Source: Phytohabitans flavus (GTDB lineage: Bacteria > Actinomycetota > Actinomycetes > Mycobacteriales > Micromonosporaceae). Taken from it: DNA of 64,000 nucleotides. The stretch lies in assembly GCF_011764545.1 (NCBI RefSeq), contig NZ_AP022870.1:8438001-8502000 (forward strand), written 5' to 3'. This document shows positions 54,888-64,000 of the stretch, one piece after another. The notes beneath the pieces were generated by a model, which saw only the letters and a list, made by a program, of their open reading frames with translations, searched no databases and was not told where the DNA came from. Numbering within the stretch: the stretch's first letter is position 1; each line of letters starts with the position of its first letter. Both the position numbers and the translations under genes were made by a program.

Positions 54888-57413
54888 ATGCAGGAGGTCG
54901 CCGCCTTGCGGCGTGATGCCGAAGACCTGTTGACTGCGATCGGCGCCGACCGGTTTCCGGACGATCCGATCGTCGACCAGGTGCTGTCCAAAGTCGACCA
55001 GTTGGCCCGCGATCTGATCCGCCTGGCCAAGGATCCGATCACGATCGGTGTGGTCGGCGAGTTCAGCGTCGGCAAGTCGATGCTGGTCGGCACCCTGCTC
55101 GGCAAGCCCGACCTGCTCCCTGTCCACAAGAGACCGGCCACGGGCAACGTCACCGCGCTGCGGCTCGAACCCGGCGAGCAGGGGCAGCCCACCGAGCGGA
55201 GCGAACACGCGACGGTGCACTTCCTGAGCCGGCAACAGCTGATCGAGTGCGTCGCCGACATGGTCGGGGCGCTGGCCGAGCACGCCGCGAAGACCGGTGT
55301 CGACGTCGGCCCGTTGCGCGACTACAACCCGGTCACCGACGGGTGGGAGCGCCTGGAGCACTGGTGCCTGGCGCATCTGTGGCCACAGAAGGGCAACTAC
55401 CTCGGCAACCTGGAGCAGCGCAAGATCGCACACGAGCTGCTGGTGCTCCGCGACGGCCACCTCAGCGCGATCAGCGTGCTCGGCAAGCCGGTCACCATCG
55501 CCCACCAGCTCGTCGCCAAGTCGGCGCTCGACCTCGGCGACACCGAGGAGCTGCCGCGGGCGCTGCCGCCCCGCGCGGTGCTGCCGGGGCTTACCGAGGA
55601 CGATATGCGGCACGACCCCGCCGCCCTCCGCGTCGCCTTCCCACTGATCCGGCGGGTGGAGTACACGGTCAAGGTGGACCCCTCGGTCTGGCCCCTCACC
55701 GGCCTGCGCGACCGCAACGCCGTGGTGCTGCTGGACTTTCCCGGCCTGACCGCCAACCGCTCCGCGCACCGGGACGAGTACCTGAGCCGCATCGAGCTGC
55801 GCGATATCCACACCGTGCTGACCGTCTACAACTCCGGGCGGCCGGGGAACGACGTACCGCACAAGTTCTACACGATGCTCGAAGTGCACGACCGGGACGC
55901 CGCCGAGCTCTACGACACGATCCTCGCCGTGGGCAACGCCTTCGACCGGCTGGCCCCGCCGACGATCGACGAGACCACCGCCCTCACCCGAGGCCGCCTG
56001 CTCGACGCGTCACAGGACCTGGCCCAACTCGTCCACAGCGCCGCCGGCCTGGTGCAGAGCAACCACGATCGCATCCGGGTGGTCTCCTCGGTGGTCGCGA
56101 TCGAGCGCGAGGGCTACGCGCCGGTGTTCGGCGACGAGGAAGAGGCGCGGGGGCTCAACGAGGCGCGGGTCGACGCGTTGAAGAAGGCCGAGGGATGGGC
56201 CCAGATCGGCCGGCAGCTCGCCCTCGGCGACCCCGCCGAACCATGGGCGGCTATCGTCGGCGACTTCGCGGTGGACGGCGGGTTCGCCTCGCTGCGGCGG
56301 CTGATCGAGGAGCACGCGCGTACCCACGGCGTCGAGAACAAGCTGCGCAACCTGCGCCGCATCCGCCGCCTCATCGACGAACGCCTGCCACAGCTCGAGG
56401 CCCTGCTCGGTGCCGAGACCCTGGCCGATGACGAGTCGTCGCGCGCGGTGCAGCTGCTGACCGCCCTGTTCGACGACTTCCGGGCTCGGCGCACCCACGT
56501 GGCCGACTCGGCGAAGAGGTTCCAGGACCCGTACCAGATGACCGTCGGCGACCGCAGCGTGATCGACGCCGCCCGGGAGGACGCGCTGGTGCGCGTGTCC
56601 CGCTGGCCGCACTGGCGGGCCATCGTGCGGCGGGCCGAGGGCGGCTACATCCAGCAGTCCACCGAGCGCAAGCAGGTGGGCTGGAGCCCGCTGAAGCGCG
56701 AGGCCGACGCCAAGGCGTCCGACGACGGCGACACAACCGCGCTCTTCGCGGCCGACTACCGCACCGCGTTCGTCGAGGCCGCGAAGGCCGCGCGGGTCAG
56801 CTTCCTGAAGGCGCTCGCCAGCTGGGTGGCGGAGCAGAACGTGGAGCTGTCGCCCATCCGCGACCGGCTCGGCGAACCCGAGGTGACCGGCCTGCTCGCG
56901 CTCGCCGACCCGCGGCTGCGGGAGCTGGACGTGGAGACCGACCAGGAGGTACGGGCGTACGCGTCTGACCTGAGCTGGCTGCCCAAGCAGCTGGAGGGAA
57001 GCCTGCCGGACCCCGCGGTGGACGCCTCGCCGAGGGCGGACGCGTCGTTCCCATTGCAGGCCAAGCACGCCCTGCCGTGGCACAAGGACATACCGGTGCC
57101 CGCCGACGACGTCCAGCAGCGGCTGGCCCGCCACCAGATGTACCTGTTCCGGGTGCGCCGTGAGCTGGCGAACGCGGTCGCCGACGGCGTCAGCGCCTGG
57201 GTGGCCGAGGACATCGGGCGGTTCGCGGCGGAGTTCCAGGAGGTCTGGCGGGACTTCGACGCGGTGCTGGCAACGCCCGACCAGGTACGCGAGGCGTTCA
57301 CGCCGGCACGTCCGCCGGGCGGTGACCCCCCGCCGGACGACGAGACACCGGCCGATGGTGAGACCCAGGGCTCGCCGCTGCGAGACCTGCTGCGCGAGTG
57401 GAGGGCACGATAA
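54888..57413 (+). CDS. dynamin-like GTPase
   Basis: 841 residues. P-loop GEFSVGKS at 57-64, a possible G2 threonine at KRPATGNVTALRLE, and the G3 motif LLDFPGLTAN (DFPGL at 283-287) define a large GTPase; the P-loop wording and the 200-residue insert between P-loop and G3 match bacterial dynamin-like proteins. No clear N/TKxD was seen. The rest is helical, with a Pro/Asp-rich acidic tail. It might remodel or sense membranes. ATG 54888 is the chosen start; an ATG at 54813 is possible. Its stop overlaps the Hsp70-like gene by one base (TAATG). Confidence 0.85.
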   Translation: MQEVAALRRDAEDLLTAIGADRFPDDPIVDQVLSKVDQLARDLIRLAKDPITIGVVGEFSVGKSMLVGTLLGKPDLLPVHKRPATGNVTALRLEPGEQGQPTERSEHATVHFLSRQQLIECVADMVGALAEHAAKTGVDVGPLRDYNPVTDGWERLEHWCLAHLWPQKGNYLGNLEQRKIAHELLVLRDGHLSAISVLGKPVTIAHQLVAKSALDLGDTEELPRALPPRAVLPGLTEDDMRHDPAALRVAFPLIRRVEYTVKVDPSVWPLTGLRDRNAVVLLDFPGLTANRSAHRDEYLSRIELRDIHTVLTVYNSGRPGNDVPHKFYTMLEVHDRDAAELYDTILAVGNAFDRLAPPTIDETTALTRGRLLDASQDLAQLVHSAAGLVQSNHDRIRVVSSVVAIEREGYAPVFGDEEEARGLNEARVDALKKAEGWAQIGRQLALGDPAEPWAAIVGDFAVDGGFASLRRLIEEHARTHGVENKLRNLRRIRRLIDERLPQLEALLGAETLADDESSRAVQLLTALFDDFRARRTHVADSAKRFQDPYQMTVGDRSVIDAAREDALVRVSRWPHWRAIVRRAEGGYIQQSTERKQVGWSPLKREADAKASDDGDTTALFAADYRTAFVEAAKAARVSFLKALASWVAEQNVELSPIRDRLGEPEVTGLLALADPRLRELDVETDQEVRAYASDLSWLPKQLEGSLPDPAVDASPRADASFPLQAKHALPWHKDIPVPADDVQQRLARHQMYLFRVRRELANAVADGVSAWVAEDIGRFAAEFQEVWRDFDAVLATPDQVREAFTPARPPGGDPPPDDETPADGETQGSPLRDLLREWRAR

Positions 57414-60400
57414 TGCTCAACCTGGTCTTCGAGTCGTCGAAGCCGCACGTAGAGGCGCTCGACGCAGACCGCTTCCACCTGTACGCCGACGGAGACCGGT
57501 ATCCGCTGCCCGACGCGGTTCTCTACACCGAGCCCGGCGTCACGTCGGTCACGCTTCAGGAGGTCCGGATCACGGACATCACCCACAATGCGCTCGACCG
57601 GGAGCTGTTGCGCGGCGAGGTGCGCACGCAGTGGGAGTCCGCGGTCCGGATGGCCGGCGACGCGACGAAGCGGCACGTCCTGGTCGAGGACCGCGGGCTG
57701 ACCGCGGCGCTCGTAGCCGCCATGGCCGCCACCACGGGTGGGACGCCGCTGGAGCTTGTCGTGACATGGCGGTACGCATACGCCGACAAGTCCGGGGTGC
57801 AGGCCGCGCCGGCCAGGGAGGTCCGCCTCACCTTCGCGGCGCGAAATGAGGCGCCGCCGGCGCGGCCGAGGGGACCATTCCCAGACCCCGACGCGGTACG
57901 CCTCGGCGTGCCCGCCGCGCTGCGGCACCGTTCCGGCCGGCCCTCCTACGGCGGCTTCGTCGCCGTCGACTTCGGCACCTCGGCGTCTACCATCACCGCG
58001 CTCGACACCCGCCGCCCGGTGATGCGGCCGGTCGACCTCGGGCAGGCCCGCCGGCTGCGCAGTCACATGGCCGCCATCCTGCGCGCGAATGCGCCGGCGG
58101 AGCTGTCCGGTCGCTGGCAGGAGCAGCTGGACGAGATACGCAAGCAGGTCACGATCGCCCAGCCCGACGTCGCACACCTCTCCCTGACCGAAGTCGCGGA
58201 CCGGCTGGACGGCGGCAGTCGCGGGGACGGCGGTGCGCGGCTCGACGCGCTGCTCGACAGCGTGTGCGTCGCGGTGGAGGGCCGCCTCGCCGAGGCCGAC
58301 GACGCGCTGCGCAAATGGCTGGCGCCGCGTGTGCTCGAGGCGTACGACGACGCCTTCCGGGTGCCAGCGCTCGACACGCTGAGGATGCGCCCGGTCGTGT
58401 TCGACAAGGACACCGGCGCCACCGAGATCGCGAGCGCGGTGTCCATCAAGGACGATCGAGAGCTCGACATCGAGCTGCCCTCGCGGGAGCTCGGCGCGAT
58501 GCGGCAGCTCAAGGCGAGGCTGACCAACCGGAAGCCGATCGAGGGCCGGTTCGGCCGCGACGGGCGGGAGGCGACCACCGACGACGTCATCGCCCACGTC
58601 TACCTGCGCCTCGCCGAGGCGGCCGAGCACTTCCTCAGCGACGACGAGGACCGCGACCTGCAACTGCTCAGCCACCTCGTGGTCACGTACCCCACGACCA
58701 CCCCACCGGAGGCGCGCACCCGGCTCCGCCGCATCGTGGGGCACTGCCTCGACCTGGACAAGGTCGTCACGAACTACGACGAGGGCGTCGCGGCCGCGTT
58801 GTTCTTCCTGATGCGCGACTTCGGCGGCGCCCGCGCCGAGTTCGGCGCGGAAGGGCTCCGCGCCCGCTCCCGCCAGGTCGCCACGGACCCGCCGACCTGG
58901 CATCAGAACATGCTGGTCGTGGACATCGGCGCGGGCACGACGGACATCGCTCTGCTGCGACTGACGCTGATCGACCGCACCCCGGCCGTGGCGGGCGGCA
59001 ACGAGACAGTCCGGGGCAAGTACTACGTACTGCTGCCCGAGGTCCTCAACTCCACCGGGCATCCGCAGCTCGGCGGCGACTTTCTCACGCTGCGCGTCTT
59101 CCACTGGCTCAAGGCGTCGATCGTCGACGCGCTGCTGTTCGGCCCGGGACATCCGCAGGAGCGCGCGGCTCTGATGACCAAGGCCCGGCAGGCGCTGGGG
59201 CTGAGCGAGGGCGAGCTTGCCCCGTTCGCGCCGCAGGTGGTGGACCATGACCACCACGAGCGCCCGGTGCCGCCGGACGTCGAGCCGGTGCTCCGGGAGA
59301 TCCTCAACACCCAGTGGGCCGAAAACGCCCCACCCAGTGCGCGCAATGGCTTCTACAACCTCTGGGAGGTGGCGGAGCAGGCGAAGATCGCGCTGGGCAG
59401 GCTGACCGACGAGGACGACCATTGGCCGGTCGGCGCGGCGGCGCTCGAGTCGGCGTTCGGCGCGATCAACCCCGACCAGTCGCGCACCTGGCTCAAGCTG
59501 CTGCCGGAGGAAGGGCTGCGGCTGAGCCGCGCCGACTTCGTCGGCCTGATCCGGCCGGTCCTGTCACAGGCTGTCGGGCTGGCCGGCTCGGTGGTGCGGC
59601 ATTCGCTCGATCCGGCAAGCGGCGAACGCCTCGACAGGGTCATGCTCTCCGGCAAGACGAGCCTCATGCCCCTGATGCGGCAGGTGGTCGCCGAGGAGCT
59701 GTCCGCTGCGGCCGCTGACCCGAAGGGCGAAGCTGTCTGGAACCCCGCGTCGGTCACCGTCGAGGCCGAGTTCGCCAAGGAGGCGGCGTCGATGGGCGCC
59801 TGCTGGGCGCACTCGATCGTCGTGCGCGAGACCGGCGTCAAGGGCGACGACAAGCTGCTCAACCTGGGCCGCACGGTGGTCACGATCGACGTGGAGAACC
59901 TCTTCCACTCGTTGCCCAGCTCGTTCAGCCTGCTGCGCGTCGACACGTACCACGACGCGCTCCTCAACGCGGGCATGCCGCTGCGCGAGGTCGACTCTTC
60001 GGGGCGGTTGGCGGCCCGCGTGGAGTGGAGCGACGAACGGCCGTGGCCGGCGCTGCCGCAGTACGTCGACATACACCGGCCCGGCGACTCCACCCGGCAA
60101 CTCCAGTGGGGTGTGTTCCGGTTCGAGAACGTCGCCAAGTCGCAGTCGTTCCAGTACGACCCGGAGATCTGGCTGCCGAGCGCCGACGGCACCGGGGGCG
60201 GCGCCCGCATCTGCTTCCAGCTCGAGGTCGACCAGGGACTCACCCCGCGCCTGCACCTCTCGAACGGCAAGCCGCACTACTACGTACCCGGTCAGCGGGC
60301 CCTGGAGATCCGGGATTTCCTCGACTCACAGTGGTGGGACAGGGCCGAGGGCCGGCTGCGTGGCCTGCCGGCGTCGGTGTGGGTGGTCGGAAGGGCGAGC

Positions 60401-60837
60401 AAGGGCAACCCGAGCGGCGCGGTCGAGCTCTTCCCGGCCTGGTTGAGCGGCTCGGACGAGCCCACCGCCGCTTACTTTCCGGAGTTCTTCCACGAGCAGC
60501 CGGGGCTGGACAGCGAGCCGGTGCCGGGTCGGATCTCCGCGGAGCTGCCGCCGGCGCCGGCCAACCGGGACTACCGGTTCTTCCTGCGGCTGCCCGGGGC
60601 GGAGAGCGGGAGCTGGGCGACATCCAGGCCACCGTGAGCGACGGGCGCACCTCCCGGCATGTGGTGACGCTCGACGTACGGGGGCGGCTCGAACTGCACC
60701 GCGGCTACCCGTCCTTCCTGACAGCGACCACACTGCGCGACGTTCAGGACTGCCCTGGGGCCGTCTACCGCACCGAGATGGAGCCCGGGGAGCGGGGGAC
60801 CATCGCCGCATGGGACCCGTACACCGGCAAGCACTGA
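57413..60837 (+). CDS. large Hsp70/actin-fold ATPase, SrfB-like (one apparent sequencing frameshift)
   Basis: About 1,141 residues. N-terminal 180 residues are unique. Phosphate-1 motif GGFVAVDFGTSASTITALD (about 183), phosphate-2 motif NMLVVDIGAGTTDIALL (about 498) and adenosine motif LDRVMLSGKTSLMPLM (about 740) identify the Hsp70/actin ATPase fold, with a long insertion between the first two. The last 250 residues form a beta-rich tail. Size, and pairing with a dynamin-like GTPase, recall srfB/srfC of enterobacteria; the sequence relation is untested. Frame slip at the G run 60608-60610. Start ATG 57413 overlaps the GTPase stop. Confidence 0.85.
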
Positions 60838-60846
60838 GGGAGAGAG

Positions 60847-62067
60847 ATGTCGGTCGACAACGCCGATTTCACCGTGCCGCCGGTCGTCAGCCAGCTCGCG
60901 GCGCTGGAAAGGTGGCTGACAGACGCCTTCTCGACCGACGGCCCGCCACCGCCGGACGAGCGGCTGGCGGCCTGGCGGCAGATGCTGAACGCCGCGGACC
61001 GGGCCCGCAGCGCGCTGCGTGAGCTGGCCATCGAGGTCCGTCAAGCTGGCGGGGCCCCGCCGCCGGTGCCGTGGCCCGCCGACCCCTTCGCCGTCGAGGA
61101 AGTGGAGGCGGCGGCGGCGGAACTCGAGCTGGAGTCCCAGAGCGAGTCCCCGCCGGAGTCCGGGTCCGCGGAGCCGATCGTCGAGTCGAAGCCGGTCGAG
61201 CCGCCACCGCGACCCGAGGAGCTCTTCCGGCAGCGGCTCGCCACAGTCTGGACTGATGACGGCAGCTACGAGATGTACGCGGCGGCGCTCCTGCCCGACC
61301 CGGACGGCGCCACCTACGCCGAGCTCTGGCGTGCGCTGCATCTGGCCGATCTCCGCGTGCCCGGCACCAGGCAGGTCGGGGCCGGGGCGGTGGCGGCGCT
61401 CGCGGCGGCGCAGGAGGAATACGCGGAGGTGGCGGGCGAACAGGCGGCGTGGCAGCTGGACCTGGCGCCCGAGCCGCTTGCCGACGAGAAGCTCGTGGGG
61501 CTACTGCCGGAAACGATCGATCCGGCACGGCGCCAGCTACTCGACTTCGCCGCCCAGGTCAGTTGGCTCCTGGAGAACGACCGGACGCTCCGGCACGGTC
61601 TCGCCGACCTGCCCAGCGGTGAGCTACAGGAGGTGGACGGGCTGGTTCAGCGGAGCCACCGCGCCTACCTGGAGGGGGCCCTCGAAAACCTGGCCAAGGC
61701 CGAGCCGGGCTCGGCCGAGGAGTTCGACGCGCTCCTGAGGATCGACGAGCTGCTGCGCGGCGTCGTACCCGTTCCGCTCCCGGCCCAGGAGAGCTGGTGG
61801 ATGAACCAGCTCGACCACAGCCTCCAGCTGCTGATCGACCACCCGGGCGGCACGATGGTCCGGCCGCCGGACGTGCCGCGCCCCTACCGGCCGGCGTTCA
61901 CCGGAACGAACTGGAGCAGCGGTGAGCTGCTGATGCGCGTCCGCAAGGAGCAGGTCCACCTCATGAAGCCGGTTTCCGACAAGCCGGGTGACGTTGTGTG
62001 GATCCTGCGACTGCCCAGCAAGGGAAAGCCGGGCCGCGTTGTCCAGATCCCGAGCGGCCTACGGTGA
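60847..62067 (+). CDS. unrecognised soluble protein of the GTPase/Hsp70 operon
   Basis: 406 residues, ATG 60847 preceded by GGGAGAGAG. Mostly helical: a helical N-terminus, an acidic Ser/Glu/Pro linker (about 93-125), then a helical domain with Trp-rich SWWMNQLDHSLQLL and a short basic beta-rich end (VWILRLPSKGKPGRVVQIP). No motif I can name. Position suggests it is the third component (an SrfA-like partner or adaptor). It overlaps the next gene by four bases. Confidence 0.75.
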   Translation: MSVDNADFTVPPVVSQLAALERWLTDAFSTDGPPPPDERLAAWRQMLNAADRARSALRELAIEVRQAGGAPPPVPWPADPFAVEEVEAAAAELELESQSESPPESGSAEPIVESKPVEPPPRPEELFRQRLATVWTDDGSYEMYAAALLPDPDGATYAELWRALHLADLRVPGTRQVGAGAVAALAAAQEEYAEVAGEQAAWQLDLAPEPLADEKLVGLLPETIDPARRQLLDFAAQVSWLLENDRTLRHGLADLPSGELQEVDGLVQRSHRAYLEGALENLAKAEPGSAEEFDALLRIDELLRGVVPVPLPAQESWWMNQLDHSLQLLIDHPGGTMVRPPDVPRPYRPAFTGTNWSSGELLMRVRKEQVHLMKPVSDKPGDVVWILRLPSKGKPGRVVQIPSGLR

Positions 62068-63341
62068 CATCGGCCGGCGAGTTCGGGCGCGAGCTTCGGC
62101 GGTGGCGGCGCGCGGCTGAGCTGTTCGACGCGCTGCCACCCGCCGTCGCGGAGGGCTCCGTGCCGCCGAGCCTCGCCGCGGACGTATCACTCGCCTCCGC
62201 CGAGCCGGCCGACGCGCGACCCGTCGACCTGCGGGTCGTACTACTTCATGCCGCCGGCCACGGCGTCGGCCGGCTCGCCGAGGCGTTAGCCGGCCGGGAG
62301 ATCGTGCCGCTCCCCCGTGGGCGAGTGCTCTCGCCGGTGACGGCCGCGCTGCCGCTGCTCGTCGTCGACTCCCCGGGCCGTTCCGGTCCAGCGCTGGCCG
62401 CGCCGCGCGAGCAGTTGGCGCGCCGGCCGGCACTGCGCGGACTGGCCGCCCGCATCGGGCTGAGCGGCCTGCCGGCGGACGGTCTGGCCCGGCTCGACGT
62501 GGCGTTCGGCGCGGCGACCAGGTCGCCGGACGGCGCGCGGACAGTGCTCACCGGTTTCCCGGTGCCGGCGCCCGGCCCGCCCGACCCTCAGGGGTACCCG
62601 GACGAGTCGCTGGTCCGGAGCGCCCTGCTCGACGCGCACGCCGTTGTGGTGGCGGTCGACTACACCGACCTCGTGGCGGACGCGACGACGGCCGGCGACT
62701 ACGCGGCGGTAGCGGCCTGGCTCCCGCTGGCCGTCGACGTGGTCGGCCCGGACCGGGTGGCGGTGTGCATCGACGGCTGGCACCAGCGGCGCACCGCCCC
62801 GGAAAACCGGCGGGACTGGGGCCGGCAACGGGCTCGGCGGCTGCTCGGTATGCCGGCCGTGCTCCCGGTCGACGCGATCGTCGAGGTCGACACCGGCCTG
62901 GCGCTGGCCCGCCACGCCGACGAACGGCTCGGCGCGCTCCGCGAGCGGCTGCTCGGACCGTTCCGCACCGACCCGCGCGGGGCGTTCGCGGCCGCGACCC
63001 TTCGCCGGCTGCACCGCACGGCACGAGCGATCGGCCGGCGCTGCGACGACCTGCTAGGCGTTCTGCCGGACGGGGCGGCCGTCGCGCCGGTGGCACCGGA
63101 CTCGGTCACCGGGCCGGCGTACGCGGCGCAGCGCCGAGCGTGGCTGGTCGGGCGCGGCGTGGGCCCGTTGGCCGCGCGGGTGGCGGCTGCTACAGCCCCA
63201 TCCACGCGGTCAACATCCACTGTGGACGACTCAGGCGGTACGTCCGGCGACCGGCTCCCGTACGGCGGCGCGTCGCAGGGCGGCCGCGTCGTGGACGAGG
63301 ATGCCGCGGTAGCGGGTCATGATCGCGCCCATCCGGCGTAG
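62064..63341 (+). CDS. degenerate GTPase-like protein
   Basis: 425 residues, GTG 62064 in a GTGA overlap with the preceding stop. Remnants of a GTPase fold are visible: LLHAAGHGVGRLAEAL at the P-loop position has Arg instead of the GKS lysine, while LLVVDSPGRSG fits the DxxG motif and VVVAVDYTDLV a following strand. It may be a non-hydrolysing partner of the dynamin-like GTPase. TTA codon at 62286-62288. The C-terminal 35 residues are low-complexity and run antisense to the Crp gene for 110 bases, so the true end may differ. Confidence 0.7.
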   Translation: MTSAGEFGRELRRWRRAAELFDALPPAVAEGSVPPSLAADVSLASAEPADARPVDLRVVLLHAAGHGVGRLAEALAGREIVPLPRGRVLSPVTAALPLLVVDSPGRSGPALAAPREQLARRPALRGLAARIGLSGLPADGLARLDVAFGAATRSPDGARTVLTGFPVPAPGPPDPQGYPDESLVRSALLDAHAVVVAVDYTDLVADATTAGDYAAVAAWLPLAVDVVGPDRVAVCIDGWHQRRTAPENRRDWGRQRARRLLGMPAVLPVDAIVEVDTGLALARHADERLGALRERLLGPFRTDPRGAFAAATLRRLHRTARAIGRRCDDLLGVLPDGAAVAPVAPDSVTGPAYAAQRRAWLVGRGVGPLAARVAAATAPSTRSTSTVDDSGGTSGDRLPYGGASQGGRVVDEDAAVAGHDRAHPA

Positions 63342-63959
63342 CTCGGACAGTGCCCGTTGCACGCTCACCTCGGAGGCGTCGACAAGCGACGCCAGCTCGG
63401 CTTGGGTCAGCTCGATCTGGGGTTTGTCCGCGTCGATCGGGTCGGGCGTCTGGTCGAGAAACTCGGAGAGCACCAGCGCCAGCTTGGTACGTACCGGCTC
63501 GCCGATCAGCTCGACCCGGCGCTTGGTGCTGTCTCGCAGCCGCCGGGCGATGCTGCCGCTGAGCACGATCGCGGCGTCCCGGTGACGGTCGAGGAACGCC
63601 AGGAACTCGAGCTGCTTGATCACGCGGACTTCGGCCGGCGCGGCGGTCGTCACGGTCGCCGAGCGCGGGTGGTCGTCGAGGCAGGCCAGCTCGCCGACCA
63701 GGTCACCGCAGTGGCGCAGCCCCAGCAGGACGTCCCGGCCGGACTCGGTGGTGGCAACCACCTTCACCGAGCCGCGCAGCAGCACGACCACGTGGCGGGT
63801 CGTGGCGCCCTGCGCGATCAGCCGGCGTCCCGCCGGGTACCGGCAGGGCGCGCCGAGCGCGAGCAGGTCGTCACGGGCGGCGGGGCTCAGCGCCCCGAGA
63901 AGGCTGTGCCGCGGCCAGCGCGGCGGGGCCTCAGGGAGGGGCGATAGGAACCGTGGCAT
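63231..63959 (-). CDS. Crp/Fnr-family transcriptional regulator
   Basis: 242 residues. N-terminal cyclic-nucleotide-binding-like beta barrel (RRLIAQGATTRHVVVLLRGS, GDLVGELACLDDHPRSATV), a dimerisation helix, and a C-terminal winged helix (LTQAELASLVDASEVSVQRALSEL). The cAMP-binding signature GELAxxxxxxRxAT is recognisable (GELACLDDHPRSATV), so ligand binding is possible. No FNR-type cysteine cluster. Start ATG 63959. Convergent with the accessory operon; may regulate it. Confidence 0.9.
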   Translation of the reverse strand: MPRFLSPLPEAPPRWPRHSLLGALSPAARDDLLALGAPCRYPAGRRLIAQGATTRHVVVLLRGSVKVVATTESGRDVLLGLRHCGDLVGELACLDDHPRSATVTTAAPAEVRVIKQLEFLAFLDRHRDAAIVLSGSIARRLRDSTKRRVELIGEPVRTKLALVLSEFLDQTPDPIDADKPQIELTQAELASLVDASEVSVQRALSELRRMGAIMTRYRGILVHDAAALRRAAVREPVAGRTA

Positions 63960-64000
63960 CCACGCCTCACGAGTAGCGAGCCTGCGTTTGGGATGTGTGC

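Noticed and set aside
56756..59422. Very long minus-strand open frame opposite the GTPase and Hsp70-like genes
   Set aside because: Third-position GC bias makes antisense frames long in such genomes; the translated product has Arg/His/Gln-rich nonsense composition and no motif, while the plus strand holds clear ATPase motifs. The same applies to 10401-12515 on the minus strand.
51238..63341. The accessory locus as an ordinary Zorya system
   Set aside because: The ZorD-type helicase and other Zorya effectors are absent, and the partners are a dynamin-like GTPase and an Hsp70-fold ATPase.

Overview
The window comes from a high-GC actinomycete, most likely a member of the Micromonosporaceae or a close relative. 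The evidence is the very high GC with frequent GTG/TTG starts, actinobacterial gene order and families (eno-ftsB-DUF501-argA-ppx, a YlbL-type PDZ/Lon protease next to UPF0182, a DUF2342 metalloprotease, an Rv2747-like ArgA), and a tRNA-Leu(UAA) of the bldA type. Genus is inference. About three quarters of the window is ordinary chromosomal core.

Layout. 1-3250: 5' part of ppc (minus strand), then an orphan Fic protein. 3251-14073: mfd, a SurA-like lipoprotein, mazG, an EamA exporter divergent from a MocR regulator, a DUF885 peptidase-like protein, and an ECF-type sigma factor with a membrane partner. 14215-18154: enolase, FtsB, DUF501, ArgA-type acetyltransferase, Ppx/GppA. 18273-25221: small membrane proteins, dienelactone hydrolase, UdgB, and a five-gene DUF4129/MoxR/DUF58 operon. 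25222-35704: NDH-2, a large membrane protein, tRNA-Leu(UAA), a Bax-inhibitor-like protein, thiolase, two SGNH hydrolases, DUF1232, cystathionine beta-synthase. 35705-36748: about 1 kb of gene-free, repeat-rich DNA. 36749-48759: HtrA protease, a hexapeptide-repeat protein, GNAT, RNase Z, a MazEF-type toxin-antitoxin pair, MsrA, HIT, DUF2342 metalloprotease, YlbL protease, UPF0182, initiator tRNA-Met. 49129-50627: a TDT-family transporter and a DUF302 protein.

Accessory locus. From about 50.7 kb to 63.3 kb lies the most unusual part. A leftward operon encodes a MotA/ZorA-like membrane protein with a long coiled-coil tail, a membrane-anchored degenerate PP2C-like protein, and a MotB/ZorB-like protein. 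Divergent from it, a tightly overlapping rightward operon encodes a dynamin-like GTPase, a roughly 1,140-residue Hsp70/actin-fold ATPase, an unrecognised 406-residue protein and a degenerate GTPase-like protein. A Crp/Fnr regulator closes the block. I propose a two-arm envelope-sensing or defence-like system; no single gene proves this.

Caveats and cross-cutting signals. Thirteen genes, including the expected single-copy genes eno and mfd, are broken by sixteen single-base deletions, nearly all clearly in G/C homopolymers. I read these as uncorrected sequencing errors, not pseudogenes, and give whole-gene coordinates with the break position. A dispersed intergenic repeat (four full copies and one partial) always sits just downstream of a gene and on the same strand. 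Four genes contain an in-frame TTA codon, the codon read by the bldA-type tRNA at 29126-29206.
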